Origin: Arachis hypogaea
Taxonomy: Eukaryota > Streptophyta > Magnoliopsida > Fabales > Fabaceae
Reading direction: 5' to 3'
NCBI RefSeq assembly: GCF_003086295.3
Contig: NC_092054.1
Location: 12,907,878-12,971,877 of the forward strand
DNA: 64,000 nt
Shown piece by piece: positions 19,128 through 31,869 of this stretch. The notes below the pieces were generated by a model, which saw only the letters and a program-made list of their open reading frames with translations, was not told the origin of the DNA and did no database searches. The translations under genes were made by a program, and so were the position numbers. Each line of letters opens with the position of its first letter. Position 1 is the stretch's first letter.

Positions 19128-21697
19128 TTATGATGATGATGAATATAATCTCCTGCCACCAGAGCCATTCTCCCTTTGGATGTTATAATAGAGAGCAGCA
19201 ACAGGCGAACCAAGATTGTATAGTTCCGCAAATTCTCTCGTGTTGAAATTTTGGCGCCAACCAGGGGCATAAACCTTCTCCCTACCCAATTGACGAAATA
19301 ATACAAACACGATTCGATGAATTCCTGACGTTGGTCGTGGACTTTCATATGCTACCACTTCGTTACCTGTTCATAGTTGTATTTATTCCATTTTATTAGT
19401 AACCTCATTAATTAAATAAATTACCTGTTGTACTTTGGTAAAATTGTTACGTATTACATTATATTTTTCTGACAAACTCATTTAATTTGTATATATGTTT
19501 TCAAAAGAAATGGTCCATGTATTATATATACCTATAGGGCTAATTTTTATGTTAATGAGATTATACTAAATAAACGACACGATTTTCAATTTGATTCTCG
19601 AATTTACATTCCAATTTTAATTTAATCTCTGAAAATTTTAATTATTTTTATTTAGTCTCCAAATTTTATTAATGCGACTCATGTTAGTTTTTAGGACAAC
19701 TTTTGACATACAAATATTAACAGAATTCTGAGATGCTACGCCAAATTCTGCAAAATGACATTGTTTTTATTTTGGCACTCAAATAATCAAAAAATAACAT
19801 CGTAAGTGGTGTTTATTAAAAGTTTTCCTCTCAAAGAAAGTGATACAACATTATTTTTGGGCTATTGAGCACAAAAATCAAAACGACGCCGTTTCAACAT
19901 GACATCTAGCAGTCTATATTAGTGCTCTATTAATCTGTATACTAAAATTTGTCCAAAAAACTAATGTAAGTCACATTTGTAAAGTTTGAAGATTAAATAA
20001 AGACAATTAAAATTTTAGAGAACTAGTCTCAGAATACAACATTATTTTTGGGCTATTGAGCACAAAAATCAAAACGACGCCATTTCAACATGACATCTAG
20101 TAGTCTATATTAGTGCTCTATTAACCTGTATACCAAAATTTATCCAAAGAACTAATGTGAGTCACATTTGTAAAGTTTGAAAATAAAATAGAAACAATTA
20201 AAATTTTAAATAACTAATCTCAAAATCACGTGTAAGTTTAGAGACTAAATAGATGCACAACAATTATACGTACCAAAACTAGGTCCAGTTGTGGCAGGAA
20301 TATCAGTTACCAGCCTGAAGTTAATAAACACAAAAAGAGATATTACATAAGTAAAAGTAGTATTAAGCTAAATATATATATAATTGATTTAAGACGTGAA
20401 TTGTTGTAATATAGTTTAATCTTTATTTAATCATGTACCATTAGTCTTCTTTAATTAGTGTGCAAATTTTGCACCATAATTATTGTGACTCACCAATGTA
20501 GGTGTTCCCTCAAACTAGGGTTGCTGGGGCTAGGGGCATCTGGATTCACAGCAACCTGTAAGTAAAATCAAATAAAAATTAATTTAAGTCATTAAAATCA
20601 CTTTAATTTGTTTTAAACATATATAATCCCATGCCATAACTATTTTTCTTTCAATTTTTGACAAGCTTTAGCTATATGCTTAAGTATATTAGTAGTTCTA
20701 TATCTAACATATGAAAATGTTATATTAGACGCAATTATATATACCCAACAATAATTACGATAAAAACGAGAGAAGTACTTTTAATTCCAAAAGTTGTCAT
20801 ATTGTTTTTTTTTCCAATAAATAAAATACCAAATTATAAAGAAAGAGGAATGAGATTGTCTACACAAGTAGTTTGTTTCTTTTTTCTTCACAATGTCTTG
20901 TCTATATATTGTTGTAGATGTTTATTCTTCCATGCGGCATGTGTATATATAGAAAAGCATAAGTAAAGACAGAGTGCGGTGTTGAGCAAAGGCAGAGCCA
21001 TGTTCATTGGAAGTGGAGCTGAGGTTCTCTAAGTTCTAGTTTCAGGAGATCGACCTTAGTTTGTCTTAAGATATAGTTTTTTTTTTTTTTTCATAAAATT
21101 TTCTGGTGTAAGAAGCTAATGATTAATGTGTCATATATTAATTTATGTCCAATATAAAATTTAAACTCCTGATACTTATTTAAGCAGATGAATGAATTAA
21201 TCATTCAACTAACTCAAACTGATTTGTTACGATGTTGTTTATGATCCGTTTTTAAACATAATTTTTCTATTTCTCAAAAATTAGTGCTTGCTCACACAAA
21301 AATATCTTCTTTCGCATGAAGACTATAGCTAAAAATTGTTAAATAGTTTAATATATTTGACTAAATTACTTAACATAATTCGTACCTAAATTTTATCTTT
21401 AAATAAAAATAATAAGTAAAAACATTGAACGATTTAATATGTTTGAGATAACTGTTGAATCTAACACGTGTCCAAAAGAAAATAGTAGTAAATTACCAGA
21501 GTGTAGAGGTTTCTGAGGTCAACTCCACCAATGGCTACTCTTGGTTGGTGGACAACTTGAGAAGGCTTGAATTCACAGCCATTGCAAACATCTCTATTAT
21601 TGTAAGTAACTCTAATTGGAATAGAACTTTCAAAGGGGTCTAAAACATCCCCAATCACGCGCCCAACTACAAGAGGGTCCTTACTAACAATTGGCAT
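19128..21697 (-). CDS. FT: FLOWERING LOCUS T-like PEBP protein, complete
   Basis: Phosphatidylethanolamine-binding-protein family mobile signal that controls flowering with FD and 14-3-3 proteins. Exons 21697-21497 (201 nt), 20555-20494 (62), 20314-20274 (41) and 19366-19128 (239) have exactly the canonical FT exon pattern; 180 residues. Present: [38 protein letters not shown], and the FT-type segment [19 protein letters not shown] with W138, Q140 and N152; E109 is also present. The residue at the FT Tyr85 position is His85 (LREHLHW), as in TFL1 repressors. DPDxP reads NPDAP. The C-terminus is RRL followed by Tyr and four Ser from a short ATC repeat. It looks closest to legume FTc/FTb-type proteins, but I am not sure of the subclade. 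No frame defects. Confidence 0.93.
19560..20256. mobile_element. Inverted-repeat transposon inside FT intron 3
   Basis: The left end (about 19590-19710, with TTTAGTCTCCAAATTTTATT and GACTCATGTTAGTTTTT) matches in reverse complement the right end (about 20140-20245, with GTGAGTCACATTTGTAAAGT and GAGACTAAATAGATG). The right arm and adjacent sequence (ATTTTTGGGCTATTGAGCAC onward) are present twice, about 19849-20035 and 20040-20230. No coding capacity. Exact borders and target duplication not resolved. Confidence 0.65.
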
Positions 21698-21810
21698 GGC
21701 TTGGAACTTTGGTATAGTGCAAATCTAATACTAACTATCAAATAATTAAATTGTTTTGATGTTATTCTACGAGTTTATTATTATATTTGGTATAACATAT
21801 ATGGGGCTAG

Positions 21811-21820
21811 CTATTTATAG
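21811..21820 (-). promoter_or_regulatory. Probable TATA box of the FT-like gene
   Basis: Minus-strand CTATAAATAG, about 115 bp upstream of the ATG at 21697, a normal distance for a plant promoter with a short leader. It is the best TATA motif in the upstream flank. Confidence 0.6.
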
Positions 21821-21829
21821 TTTCAAGGG

Positions 21830-24318
21830 GTGCGTGTCTCCTTTTGAGTTTTGTAGTGACTACCAAAGAGAAAAAAAAAAGTTGAAAGAAATAAAAGAAA
21901 TAATGTTATTCGTGTTTGGAATTGCTGAAAAATGAAATTTCTTTAAGTAATTTTATTTGTATATATATTTTTATGTGACAATCAATTTATATTTAAATAC
22001 TTTAGCTGAAATAATGGTTTTAAAATAATATATTGTATTTAGAACGTGTGAAAAGAAACCACTTTTAAGTTATATAATTACAAAATAGATATAAAATAAT
22101 TCTGTATATTATTTAATATTTTATACTTGAAATCAAATTAATAAAAACCATTATCATCTTTAGAAAAATAAACTTTTTAATTACTTATAATTATAAGTTT
22201 TAAAATATTGCTTTTACTTAAAAATATTTTTTAGATTCAATTATTATTTTTAATGATCATTTATTTTAAAATTTTTATTGAAACATAAATATTTAGAAAA
22301 GTATGGAACCAACTCCAAATTAGCGAAGAAAGAAACAACTTAGTTAATTATAAATATAGTAATTAATTTTATTTATTTATGATTTAAAATATTAGTTATT
22401 AAATGTTTCATCACATTCAAATTAAAAGGAGATACGTTCAGTATCATTGCAATGTGAATCACGAAAACTTGATTCAATTAGCTTCCGTCTCTTTATCTTC
22501 ATTCTCTCTCTAAATGTTTAAAACATGATAAATCAGAAAACAGATTTAGAACCATTCAATTTACAAAGAAAATAAATATGCTAATACCTAATATAGACAC
22601 CATTCACATAGAGAATTTAGATTTACCCAAAAATATTTGACTGATTTTTTGCTGTCCCCTAGTATTATTGTAAATATTTTGGGTAAAAGACGGTCTTATT
22701 TTAACGATTTCAAACAATCTCAAATAAAGTGTAGTATATAGAATTATAGATACTTTCTCACATACAGACACTGTAGCGCACGTGGATACATGTGAACCCT
22801 AATCTAAGTATCTAACTATGCATGTTGCACACTTGCACGTACATTCGGAATTATTCAAATACATAATTCTTATAGGAAGCTTTTTTCCGGTGGTGAAAGA
22901 ATAATCCGGACTTTAAAGGATCAGGAAATAAATGAAAATAACCAGAAAAACAAGGATCGGTCTGCAAATAGTAGGTTAAACTTTTGTCAGCTAGCTTCTA
23001 TGACAATTCCCAATTGATCCTTGGAATGATAGCCTAAAAAAAAAAAAGAGGGTAATGACCAAAGAGCAGCTGCCGGTTAGTACTTGGTATATGAATATGA
23101 TGATGAACAATTGAACATAGCTTGAAGCCGGGTGAATTAAGAAAATATAAAATAAAATCAAATCAAATAATTTCTTTTTACACATGAAAAAATTGAGTTA
23201 AATAAAAAAAATTAATAATAATTTTTAAACTTAATTAAATTTCAGCCACAACATAATTCGTTTCTTTCATTTATTAGGTGCTAGAATAAAATTCTTTCCT
23301 AAAAAAACATATAATTATAAAGTAAAATAACTAAATTTACATAAATTTTTTTTAATAATTTTAGTTTATTTGCTGCTAGTTTAAATTGCATAAGCACAGT
23401 GAAAAAATATTTAATGAATATATATGTTGTATCTTATAATTCATTTGTTAATTGTTCTTTTTATTATTATGTACATATACTTCCTACTATGTATTATACA
23501 GATGATTATTATTGCATTTTTAAAAAGAAAAAGGAAATAATATTTATTTAATTCAATAGTATTAGTGATAATAAATTTGAATAATATTATATCTTTATTT
23601 AATAAATTATTAATTTAGGTTGTAAAATAAAAAGAAAGGTAATTTAAGATAATTAAGTAAAAATTTTATAATTGAGGTGTGACAATAGTCCTTCTCTCCA
23701 TATAATATTAGATAAATATTCAAATAAAAACTACATATATAAATATAAAAAAAATACAGGTATTTTACCATTCGTATTTTAAATATGTTTCACAACAATT
23801 GGTTTCATTATTAACCATTTGAATGATGATATAATTGAGTAATGCATAGTTGAAAAAAAATATTGTCAGGAATATATTAATTATCTTTAATGAACTAATA
23901 ATAAATAAAAAAATGTTGAAAGAATTGAATATGTTACTCAATTGGGTCTTGTGAAGATGGATGTTAGTCTATCAAACATATTCTAGTTGGTTGTGGATTA
24001 AATATCTATGTTGTAAGGTCTAAATAATGAGGAGTGTTAGGGGGCAGTATTTTTGTTAAATTTTGGTAAGTACTTAATCATCAAAAGAAAATTGAATGAT
24101 TCTACACCATTAAAAATATCATTGATGGCTAATTAATAACTAAAAACTACAAAATCTAGTCTCCTAGACTTTTTTCTAAATAATAGATTGGTTTATCGTC
24201 GTGATTAGTGACTTCATAGGTATTTTTAGTACTATATTTGTTTTATTTTGGACTTTTGGTTTGATTTTGTAAAGAAGGAAATTGTCTATGATGAGGAAAG
24301 TAAACTCATGTTCTTTAA
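21830..24318. other. AT-rich upstream flank of FT, no gene seen
   Basis: About 2.5 kb of AT-rich sequence upstream of the FT-like gene. It would contain the distal promoter. I see no coding exon; short open frames on either strand have no family motif. Confidence 0.55.
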
Positions 24319-25252
24319 GGTAGCGTTTGTTTTCGAAGACAGGACATAGAGATATGGACAGTATATGTTTAAAATGTGTTTGGAAGCAGCGACATGGACA
24401 TGGAACACATTGTCTCCAAGACAGTTTTTTATATTTTTGTGTCCACTCTTTTACAAAGGACAATGATGGACACGAAATTTGGAAGAGTGGACACGGACTT
24501 TTTTATAAATTTTGTTTTCCTTTTTGTCCATAGATATTTTTTATTATTCCACTATTATCCCTTCTTATTTTTCCTATAATTAGTCTTAAAACTTTTGAAA
24601 GATAAATATTATTAAAGGTAAAATTGATCTTTTAAAACGCTAAAAAATAATTTATAAGTTGTAATTGATTTTATATAATTTAAAGAAAAATCAATTTTTA
24701 GATAAAAAAAATTGGTTTTCTAAATAAAAATAAATTTTTATGTGCAAAAACTATTTTTTTCATGTAAAAACGGATTTTTTTTAAAACTGATTTTTTAATT
24801 AAAATTAATTTGGCTTATTAACCTAAACAAAATTTTTTATTAAATCTATTTTTTATTAATCTTAACCATATGTATTCCTACATATTAATAATAAATTTAA
24901 AAATAAAATAAATATATTTATAATTTTTATTTTAATATAAATACTATTATATATTTTTTTATTTTCAATCATTTTTTCAAGTTTTGTTTGTACTCCTACG
25001 TATTCTCATTTTCTATTAAATTAGTTTGTATTTGATGTAGAAAATTTGAAATTATATGGTTATTTTAGTCATTTCATATAATATTTTAGTCTTGTCCAAG
25101 TGTATCCAAACATAATATTGGACATTACATTAGTAGTGTCTTTTGTATATCGTATTCAAACACAATACACAAACAATAATTTTTAGTGTCTCCATCTTAT
25201 TGTCTCTGTCTCAGTGTCATATTTTGTCCTGTCTCTGAAAACAATCGCAGCC
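24319..25252. mobile_element. hAT-like MITE
   Basis: Left end GGTAGCGTTTGTTTTCGAAG then ACAGGAC; right end TTTTGTCCTGTCTCTGAAAA then CAATCGCAGCC. These are reverse complements with a few mismatches, and both inner flanks continue with runs of GACA/GTCC motifs. AT-rich centre with no transposase. Flanking TAAGG-like repeats hint at a target duplication but are imperfect. Confidence 0.7.
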
Positions 25253-25259
25253 TAAGGAC

Positions 25260-27420
25260 TATGGAGGAAGATGTTATTTTTGTGGTTGTGGTAATTTCAG
25301 TACACTACTTTTTATATTGCGTGAGTGGCCTTTAAGTTTGTGAAATTATAATAAATGAATTGTAGAATGATCCAATTGACATAGTGCAATAGAGGGTAGA
25401 GATGAAATTCTGCTAATAACCTAACGGTGCATAGAAATGTGGGACAGGTGAGCCTATTCAGCTAGTTTGCTTACATTGATAGATGGAGTCAAAACTTTGA
25501 ATTTGGTAAAAAAAATGTGGACTTGTATTGTAATAAATATGTATTTAGTAAAATTAATTTATGAAGAACAATATATATATAAGTAAATGTCAAATTTAGA
25601 TAAAAAAAAAATGGTTATTTCTTTATTTTTTTTATATTGATAAAAAGAAAAGAAAACTGATAATAATATTAAGGTAATTGATAATTTAATTTTCTAATAA
25701 TAAATAAAGAATATTTAATATTATGAAATATGAAAATATTGATTAATATTATATTTTAGTGAAAATAAATTTATTTTTTAGGCCGAGTTAAAAAATTTAG
25801 AGTGTGAATAGAATTTAAATTCAAATGTTTAAATTTATGGGTAGAATTTGGATGGATCTTAATCTATTCTATTCTATTTATTATTATCCTAAAATTCACT
25901 GAAATTTTTTTTCTCAAATAAAAAAAAATTAATAGCTTTTATTTTTCTTAAAAAAGAATATTTTTTTAGTTATTTAATTTTTTAAATTAAATAAATTAAA
26001 AAATTTAAATCATAGTATTTTGAGTTTAAATATAATTTTTGAAAGTCTATTTTAAATAGAAAAACTATGTTTAAATTAAAAATATTTTAAAATGATATTT
26101 TTTATGAATTTATTTAAATAGATATAATTCAAATTATCAAATTTTAATTTTTTATATTTACATTCAAAATTTTGTTTATTAATTTAAATGGAATAGTATT
26201 TAATTTTTAATTATTATTTGTATATTTTAAATGATAATTAATTAATTATTAATTTGTTTTAAGATGAATAATACCCGTGTGAATAATGGTTGTTATTTAT
26301 GTCTTACGTAGGTGTAGAAAAAAAAATTTAGAGCCCTTTTAATTTATTATTTTTGTTATTTAACATTAGTGACGGTCTAGCAAAAATCCCAAAAAATGAC
26401 AGCTATCTTCTCTGTGATGAAAACTTATAATAAAAAACTATATTTACAAATCAGTCATAAAATTGTTGACGATTTTTTCATAAAACTTAGTCTTTTTAAA
26501 AAAATAATTTATATTTAATCTAGAATAATAAAAAATAATCTATAATTAATCTAGAATAATAAATTATAAAAAAATAATTTATAATTAATCTAAAATAATA
26601 AAAAAATAAATTTTTCATAAAACTTAGTCTTATTAATTTAGAATAATAAAAAATATAATTTATAATTAATTTTTTATTTTTAATATATCTAAATATTTTT
26701 ATTCTCTGTGTGTTTCTAAATAATTATTTAGACTAACTACCAATTCAGTACTCAAAAAATTCAGCCGCTGACAAAAAGATTAAAGATATCAACAAAATAG
26801 TCCCTAAATAATTTAAAAATACGATTAAAAGAATCAATAAATATTATATTTTTTATAAGTAACAAAATCACTTTCATAATTAGCAAGCAACTTATTTATG
26901 TGACCTAAATTTTTGTAACAACATCTGAACAAATATTTAAAAAGTACACAAAAATTTCGAAACAAAATTTTCTCTCTAATTTTTTTATTTTAAAAAATAT
27001 AATTATTCACAATAAAAATATATTAAAAAATTCACTTGACAAAAATTATTAAATATTATTTCTTATAACATTTATGGTATAAATATTTTTTATCCAAGAT
27101 AATTACTAATATAGATAAGATTATTTTAATAAAAAATATTAATATATTAATATCGATAGTATATATTTTTATTTTAACTAACTTTAAAAGAATACTAATA
27201 ATTATATTTATATTTAAAAAATTAAATTTTAATTTGATTATTAACTATTTAACTAACTTTAAAAGTTAACTGTCTGTAACTATTTATTATGTTTTATTGA
27301 GTTAATTTTACTATTCATTTTTTAGTTACTAAAACTATTTATTATTAATTACATATGTTACAATTTATAAATATAAAATAAAATTGCAATTTTTTCTTTT
27401 TAGAATGTTGCCAAGTGTAT
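25260..27420. other. Very AT-rich intergenic DNA
   Basis: About 2.2 kb dominated by A/T runs and AATAAT-type repeats (for example 26500-26680, where an AATCTAGAATAATAAA phrase recurs about four times). I see no exon, RNA gene or clear element border. Confidence 0.6.
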
Positions 27421-27423
27421 AGG

Positions 27424-27660
27424 TCACTACAATATTTTTGAGCTATTACAACATATAATATAAATAACCTTTAAAAAGTGTTATCTAAAATAGTCAAAAG
27501 CAACATTTAAGATTTGTTGCAAAGAAATAAAATTATTGCAACTCTTTGTTAACCAACATACTACAAACGTTTTCTTTGATCAATTTAAGATACATGCGAA
27601 AAAGCGTTGCTTTATAAATTAAATAGGCAACATTTATAGTATTTATTTATTGGAAAAGTA
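27424..27660 (+). mobile_element. CACTA-type terminus with TTGCAAC subterminal repeats
   Basis: Begins CACTACAATATTTTTGAGC and is followed by several dispersed GTTGC/GCAAC motifs on both strands, the layout of a CACTA end. No matching right end was found, so it is a fragment or a truncated element. Confidence 0.35.
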
Positions 27661-27795
27661 TGAGGAGCTAATGGAATATTTATACAATATGTACAATGGA
27701 GGTTTAGGGAGTATTAGAGATATAACCATTAGTGTTACCTTTTGTCATCAGCTGAAACTTTTGGGATGAGTGGTATCATGACATGGTATTAGAGC
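27661..27795 (+). mobile_element. Possible short LTR plus primer-binding site
   Basis: A segment that may start TGAGGAGC and ends CATGACA is followed at once by TGGTATTAGAGC, close to the TGGTATCAGAGC complement of initiator tRNA-Met used by copia/TRIM elements, then a TTCGATCC phrase. At about 123 bp the LTR would be TRIM-sized. The matching 3' LTR was not found. Confidence 0.4.
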
Positions 27796-27851
27796 GCTAG
27801 ATCCGAAAAGTCAAGAGTTCGATCCTTGATGATGATGATGATCCTATAACT

Positions 27852-28714
27852 GTTGATCGAAGCATCTTCAGTTTATTAGAGAACAAGCGTTATGAATGGA
27901 AGAACATGTTGAAGGGTCATGTTAGAGCATGGTGTGTTGGTTCTTCTCATGGTTGGATTGTGCTTTTGGATCAGAATAGAGTTTCACTTCTTCTAAACTA
28001 TTCTTCTTCCACTACCATTAATGTACCACCTCTTCCCCTTTCATTCTTGTACCCTATCACATATTCTTACTTTGCTGAATACTTAAGAAAAATATTCATA
28101 GTCAAAGTAATCTTGATGTGTTGTTCCTCATCTTCAAACTACATTCTTGCTATCATATATGGTTCCAACTACAAAATTACTTATTGCAATTCTGCAACTT
28201 GGGTTGAGCTCTCTGATAATAAGCAATCTTATTGTGACGTTGTGTTCAGTAACAACTATCTTTATGCTTTGATACAAGATAGTTCTGTTGAAGTTTGGAA
28301 TATTTGTGGGCAAATTCCTAAAAGATTGATTCTTTTAACACCAAATGTGGAGGCAAATTATGAAGAAGAGAAACCATATTTAGGAGATAACTTCTCAAAA
28401 ATTTGTACTTTGTGGTATTTGCAGAAGAAATCTTGTTGGTGATAAAGTTTATTGAAAATTTTGTGAATGATGACAGGTTGGTAGTAGAAGAAGGAGATCT
28501 TTTATCACCTGAGGATACACAACCATTAATTTGTTCTTATAGAACAAAGTTTTTTACTGCTTATAAGCTTGATATTGGAGACAAGAAATAGAAAAAGATG
28601 AGATTTTTACATGATAAAATTCTGTTCTTGGGTGCTAATGAGTCTGTATCAATGGATGTTAAAGCTTGCTTGGAGTGTGATGCAAACTCAATCTACTTTG
28701 CAGATGATAGGTGA
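27852..28714 (+). pseudogene. DUF295 F-box-type (KIB/SKIP23-like) protein, broken
   Basis: Encodes part of the DUF295 beta-propeller found C-terminal to F-boxes in plants: VGSSHGWIVLLDQN, then CDVVFSNNYLYALIQDSSVE and VWNICGQIPKRL, then after a frame change VVEEGDLL, FTAYKLDIGDKK, and after a TAG (28589-28591) LFLGANESVSMD and NSIYFADD before TGA (28712-28714). The frame changes between about 28395 and 28405. The F-box itself is absent. It starts about 55 bp after an LTR primer-binding-like site, so it may have been carried there by a retroelement. No working product is expected. Confidence 0.8.
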
Positions 28715-28904
28715 AAAGAGATAACTTTAGACTACATATATGGTGGACATGATTGGTGTGTTTTTAATTTTCAAAAAAATGTTGATGAGTTTGAAAAATT
28801 CTAAATTAATTTTTATGATGACTAAACATTATTAGTATAATTATTTACAAAATTATTAATTTGATCTTAATTCATACTTGTTTAATTAATAATTTTGTTG
28901 ATGC

Positions 28905-30700
28905 AGGTTTTTATTGGGCCAATTTTTCAGCCTTAGTATTAAATTGATAAGACCATGGCTGAAATAAATTTTTGTTTCTTGGGCCGAATAGAAAAGAAAA
29001 ACCAAAGTCCAGTATGAAATCAAAATTCAGCCTTGTATGAAATGAATGGTGGCTAAATTGTTTAATTGGGCCAGTTTCTATTAACATCATCATTAAGCCC
29101 ATATTAAACCAAAGATCCAATACTTGGTCTGAAACCTATTGAGGGAAAGTAAATATTTTGCCTCCAACGGATCTCAATTTTTACCATGTGGTGGAATTCA
29201 AATTTTATTAAAGTGAAGTTAATACATGCATGGAAACTATGAGAGAGAAATTGTCATTGATTTGATGAATGGCTTTAATGCTACACGCTACTCAGGGAAG
29301 TAAAAGCAATCCCATTTCAATTAATTTGTTCAATTACATCTAATTGCTTTTCTTCTGGCTCTATCTTCTCTCTCATCTTTCTTCTACCTTCAGTCATATC
29401 ATTACAGAGAAAGCATGGAGGCTATGGCTAGACACCGAAGAGATGAAGATGCACGCTACAAGACCATCACAATGATGGCAAGAAAAAGCAAACTAAGAGT
29501 ATGCTGTGGCTAACATTCTCATTCACTTGTGGTAAGATTTTGTGAAGAGATCTTGACTTCTCCATACTAAAAATGGTTGAAGAAGATTTCGGTCAGAGAA
29601 GAAGAATCTTGGAAGGATGACTTGTCTCTGATTCTGCTCAACCATCACAGGAGGTAGCTACAGTGGCTACGTGATGGAGGAGGCAGAGATTGGAGCAAAT
29701 GAAGCTATCATCATCATGGAGCATCAAGAGCCAGAAGTTCATCTTGGAGAGCAAGGCAAGGATGAAGGGCTCGGATTGATGAAGATTGATGACCAAGGAA
29801 GGACTAGAGGTAATTGCATGTTGGGTTTTGCATGTGTTATCTCTTCTCTCTCTCTGGCCGAACCGGTTCTAGTTGAAGAAGAAGAAGATTGGCTTGGTCT
29901 GTTTGGTTTCAACCTTGGAGGCTTCTCCCTATAAGTAAAGGTGAACTGTCAGGGTTTGATTCAAGGAAAGGAAAAGAGTGAGCACAGAGTTCCTATAGCT
30001 CTCTAAGCTAACAGAATTTCTTCTCCTTCAATGTTTTTCATTTTGTAATTTTTCTGTTTAATTTTGTCATGTCTTGAGTCTCATGGAAAAGGCAAACAGT
30101 GAGGTTTGTATGAAAAAGCCATAGAGCGAAAAAAGGCAGAGAGTGCAAAATTAAAAGAAAAAGCCATAGATGTTCTTAGAGGTCCTTTGTATATCTGTGT
30201 TGTGTTTCATGATTCTGTGAGAATCCCTTGCAAGTTGGGTTAGCACTTTGCAGTGAAAGCTTGGCAGTGACCAAGTCAAGTTCAGTTGGGGTTTAGATTC
30301 TGGACTTGTCCCGGATAGGAAGGGTAGTTCCTAGGGAGAATTGGTATATGTAATCATGAAGATTATAGTGAAATTCCATCATAGTTGTGATGGAGACTGG
30401 ATGTAAGCTGCACTGCACTTAGCAGCTCAACCAGGATATATCTGGGTGTAATTTCCTCTCTCTTCTACTCCATTTCTGTTTCTGTTGCACAGGAGATAAA
30501 ACCAAAAATATCTCGTGTTGACTGACGAGACAAAAAGAAAAGTCTCGTGGCTGGGGACGAGACAAAAGAAAAAGTCCCGTGGCTAGTTACGAGATAAAAA
30601 GACAAAAAAATTTTAGAAGTGGTTTCAAAGACCAGCAAGTATTGTCAAGTAAAGAGGGGGCTAAGATTCAACCCCCTTCTTTTAGCCACTGATAACCATC
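28905..30700 (+). mobile_element. Possible solo LTR or LTR-derived segment
   Basis: A non-coding stretch of about 1.8 kb of higher GC than its neighbours, with purine-rich gene-like text but no sustained protein, ending in a polypurine AAAGAGGGGG and the small hairpin AGGGGGCTAAG..CCCCCT typical of sequence next to plant LTRs. The 87-codon open frame at 29671-29934 shows no family motif. Borders and target duplication were not resolved, so this call is tentative. Confidence 0.3.
30521..30602 (+). repeat. Three imperfect hairpin-forming repeats
   Basis: The phrase ACGAGACAAAAAGAAAAGTC, closed by TCGTGGCT, recurs about three times at roughly 34-bp spacing. Each CGAGAC..GTCTCG pair can form a stem with an A-rich loop. 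It lies near the right end of the proposed LTR-derived segment. Confidence 0.7.
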
Positions 30701-30709
30701 AAATGTTTT

Positions 30710-31869
30710 AAGAACCTCATGCAAATTACAAATAAGATTGATTCTCCACTAATTTAGGTAATTCCATAGTAATTTAGAGTTTGCCATTTAGAATGATATG
30801 ATTTTTTTGTAATTGATTTTTTTTTTATCTTCTCTATCTAACCATTCAAGAATCATGTTAAGAATTTAAGATTCACTAGCCTTTTTTTTAAATACATTTG
30901 ACACATTAAAGTATATCTTTTTCTTTCCTCCTAGTAATCTATTCTGGTCTTGTAATATTTTTTTTTTTATCGGACATTATTACTAGACTGCCTTTATTTA
31001 TGTGTTTTTTTTTTTTGGATATGTGTAAATATATACTTCAAACAACTACTATTTTATCATTCGACTGGGTCCAATAAAAAATAAAAAAAGGTCCAAATCA
31101 ATCTCTTTACAATAGTCTGAGTCAATGGACTATAATTAGTTATTTTTTGTCATAAAGGTCCGGTTATTAAAAAATCTCACAAGACCCAATAACCTTTTAT
31201 CTTCATTCATCCATACAAAAAGAAACTACATTCAACAAAAAAGAAAAAAAATTTCACATTCATCAGCACCCTAATCCCAAGACAAAAAAAAAAAAAAAAA
31301 AAATCAGCACCCTACTCAATATTCAATTCACTGATTCAACCGGACCGGTTTGCAATTACGTTAAATTAAGGGGCACATGTAACACAATTACGTTAATACC
31401 CCATGTTCGGAACCAACATCCACTACACAGTTGAAATATTCTGACACGGTTCTTAACGGACCAGACAAAACTTTTTCCATACAAAGCCTTCTTTTTTGAC
31501 TTTTTGTAGTTATACTGTATAGACAGATACTTTGAATGAAGATTCAAAAATACACATCTTTTCTTTATAGATGATACTTTTTTCTTTTTTCCCCTTTCAT
31601 TTCTCTTATTCATTTCTACTCTATTTTATTCAATTCTATTCTTTATTCATTTATTTTTCTCCTCTCTTTCACATTATATATTCATTTTTCTTGTTTAAAC
31701 CTTTTTAATCTCTTATTCTTCTTTATGAATATGATAAATAGAGACGAATTAATATTTATTTTGAACAAAAATGAATAAATATACTTTATAAAAATAAATT
31801 TAATTTTCATACATTAATAATGTAAAAGAATTCTACACATACAGTTATCTAATATTCTATTTTTGTATT
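30710..31869. other. AT-rich intergenic DNA with poly-A tracts
   Basis: No gene seen. A run of about 21 A residues (31282-31302) is bracketed by two copies of ATCAGCACCCTA (about 31262 and 31302), which could be a retroposed tail with a target repeat, but nothing else supports an insertion. Confidence 0.5.

Noticed and set aside
27784..27835. Possible tRNA gene
   Set aside because: It has a TTCGATCC B-box-like phrase but no cloverleaf; it fits an LTR primer-binding site and flank better.
29671..29934. 87-codon acidic frame
   Set aside because: No motif, lies in an LTR-like segment, no splice or promoter support.
31262..31314. Retroposed poly-A tail with target repeat
   Set aside because: The ATCAGCACCCTA repeats flank only the A run itself; there is no inserted body.
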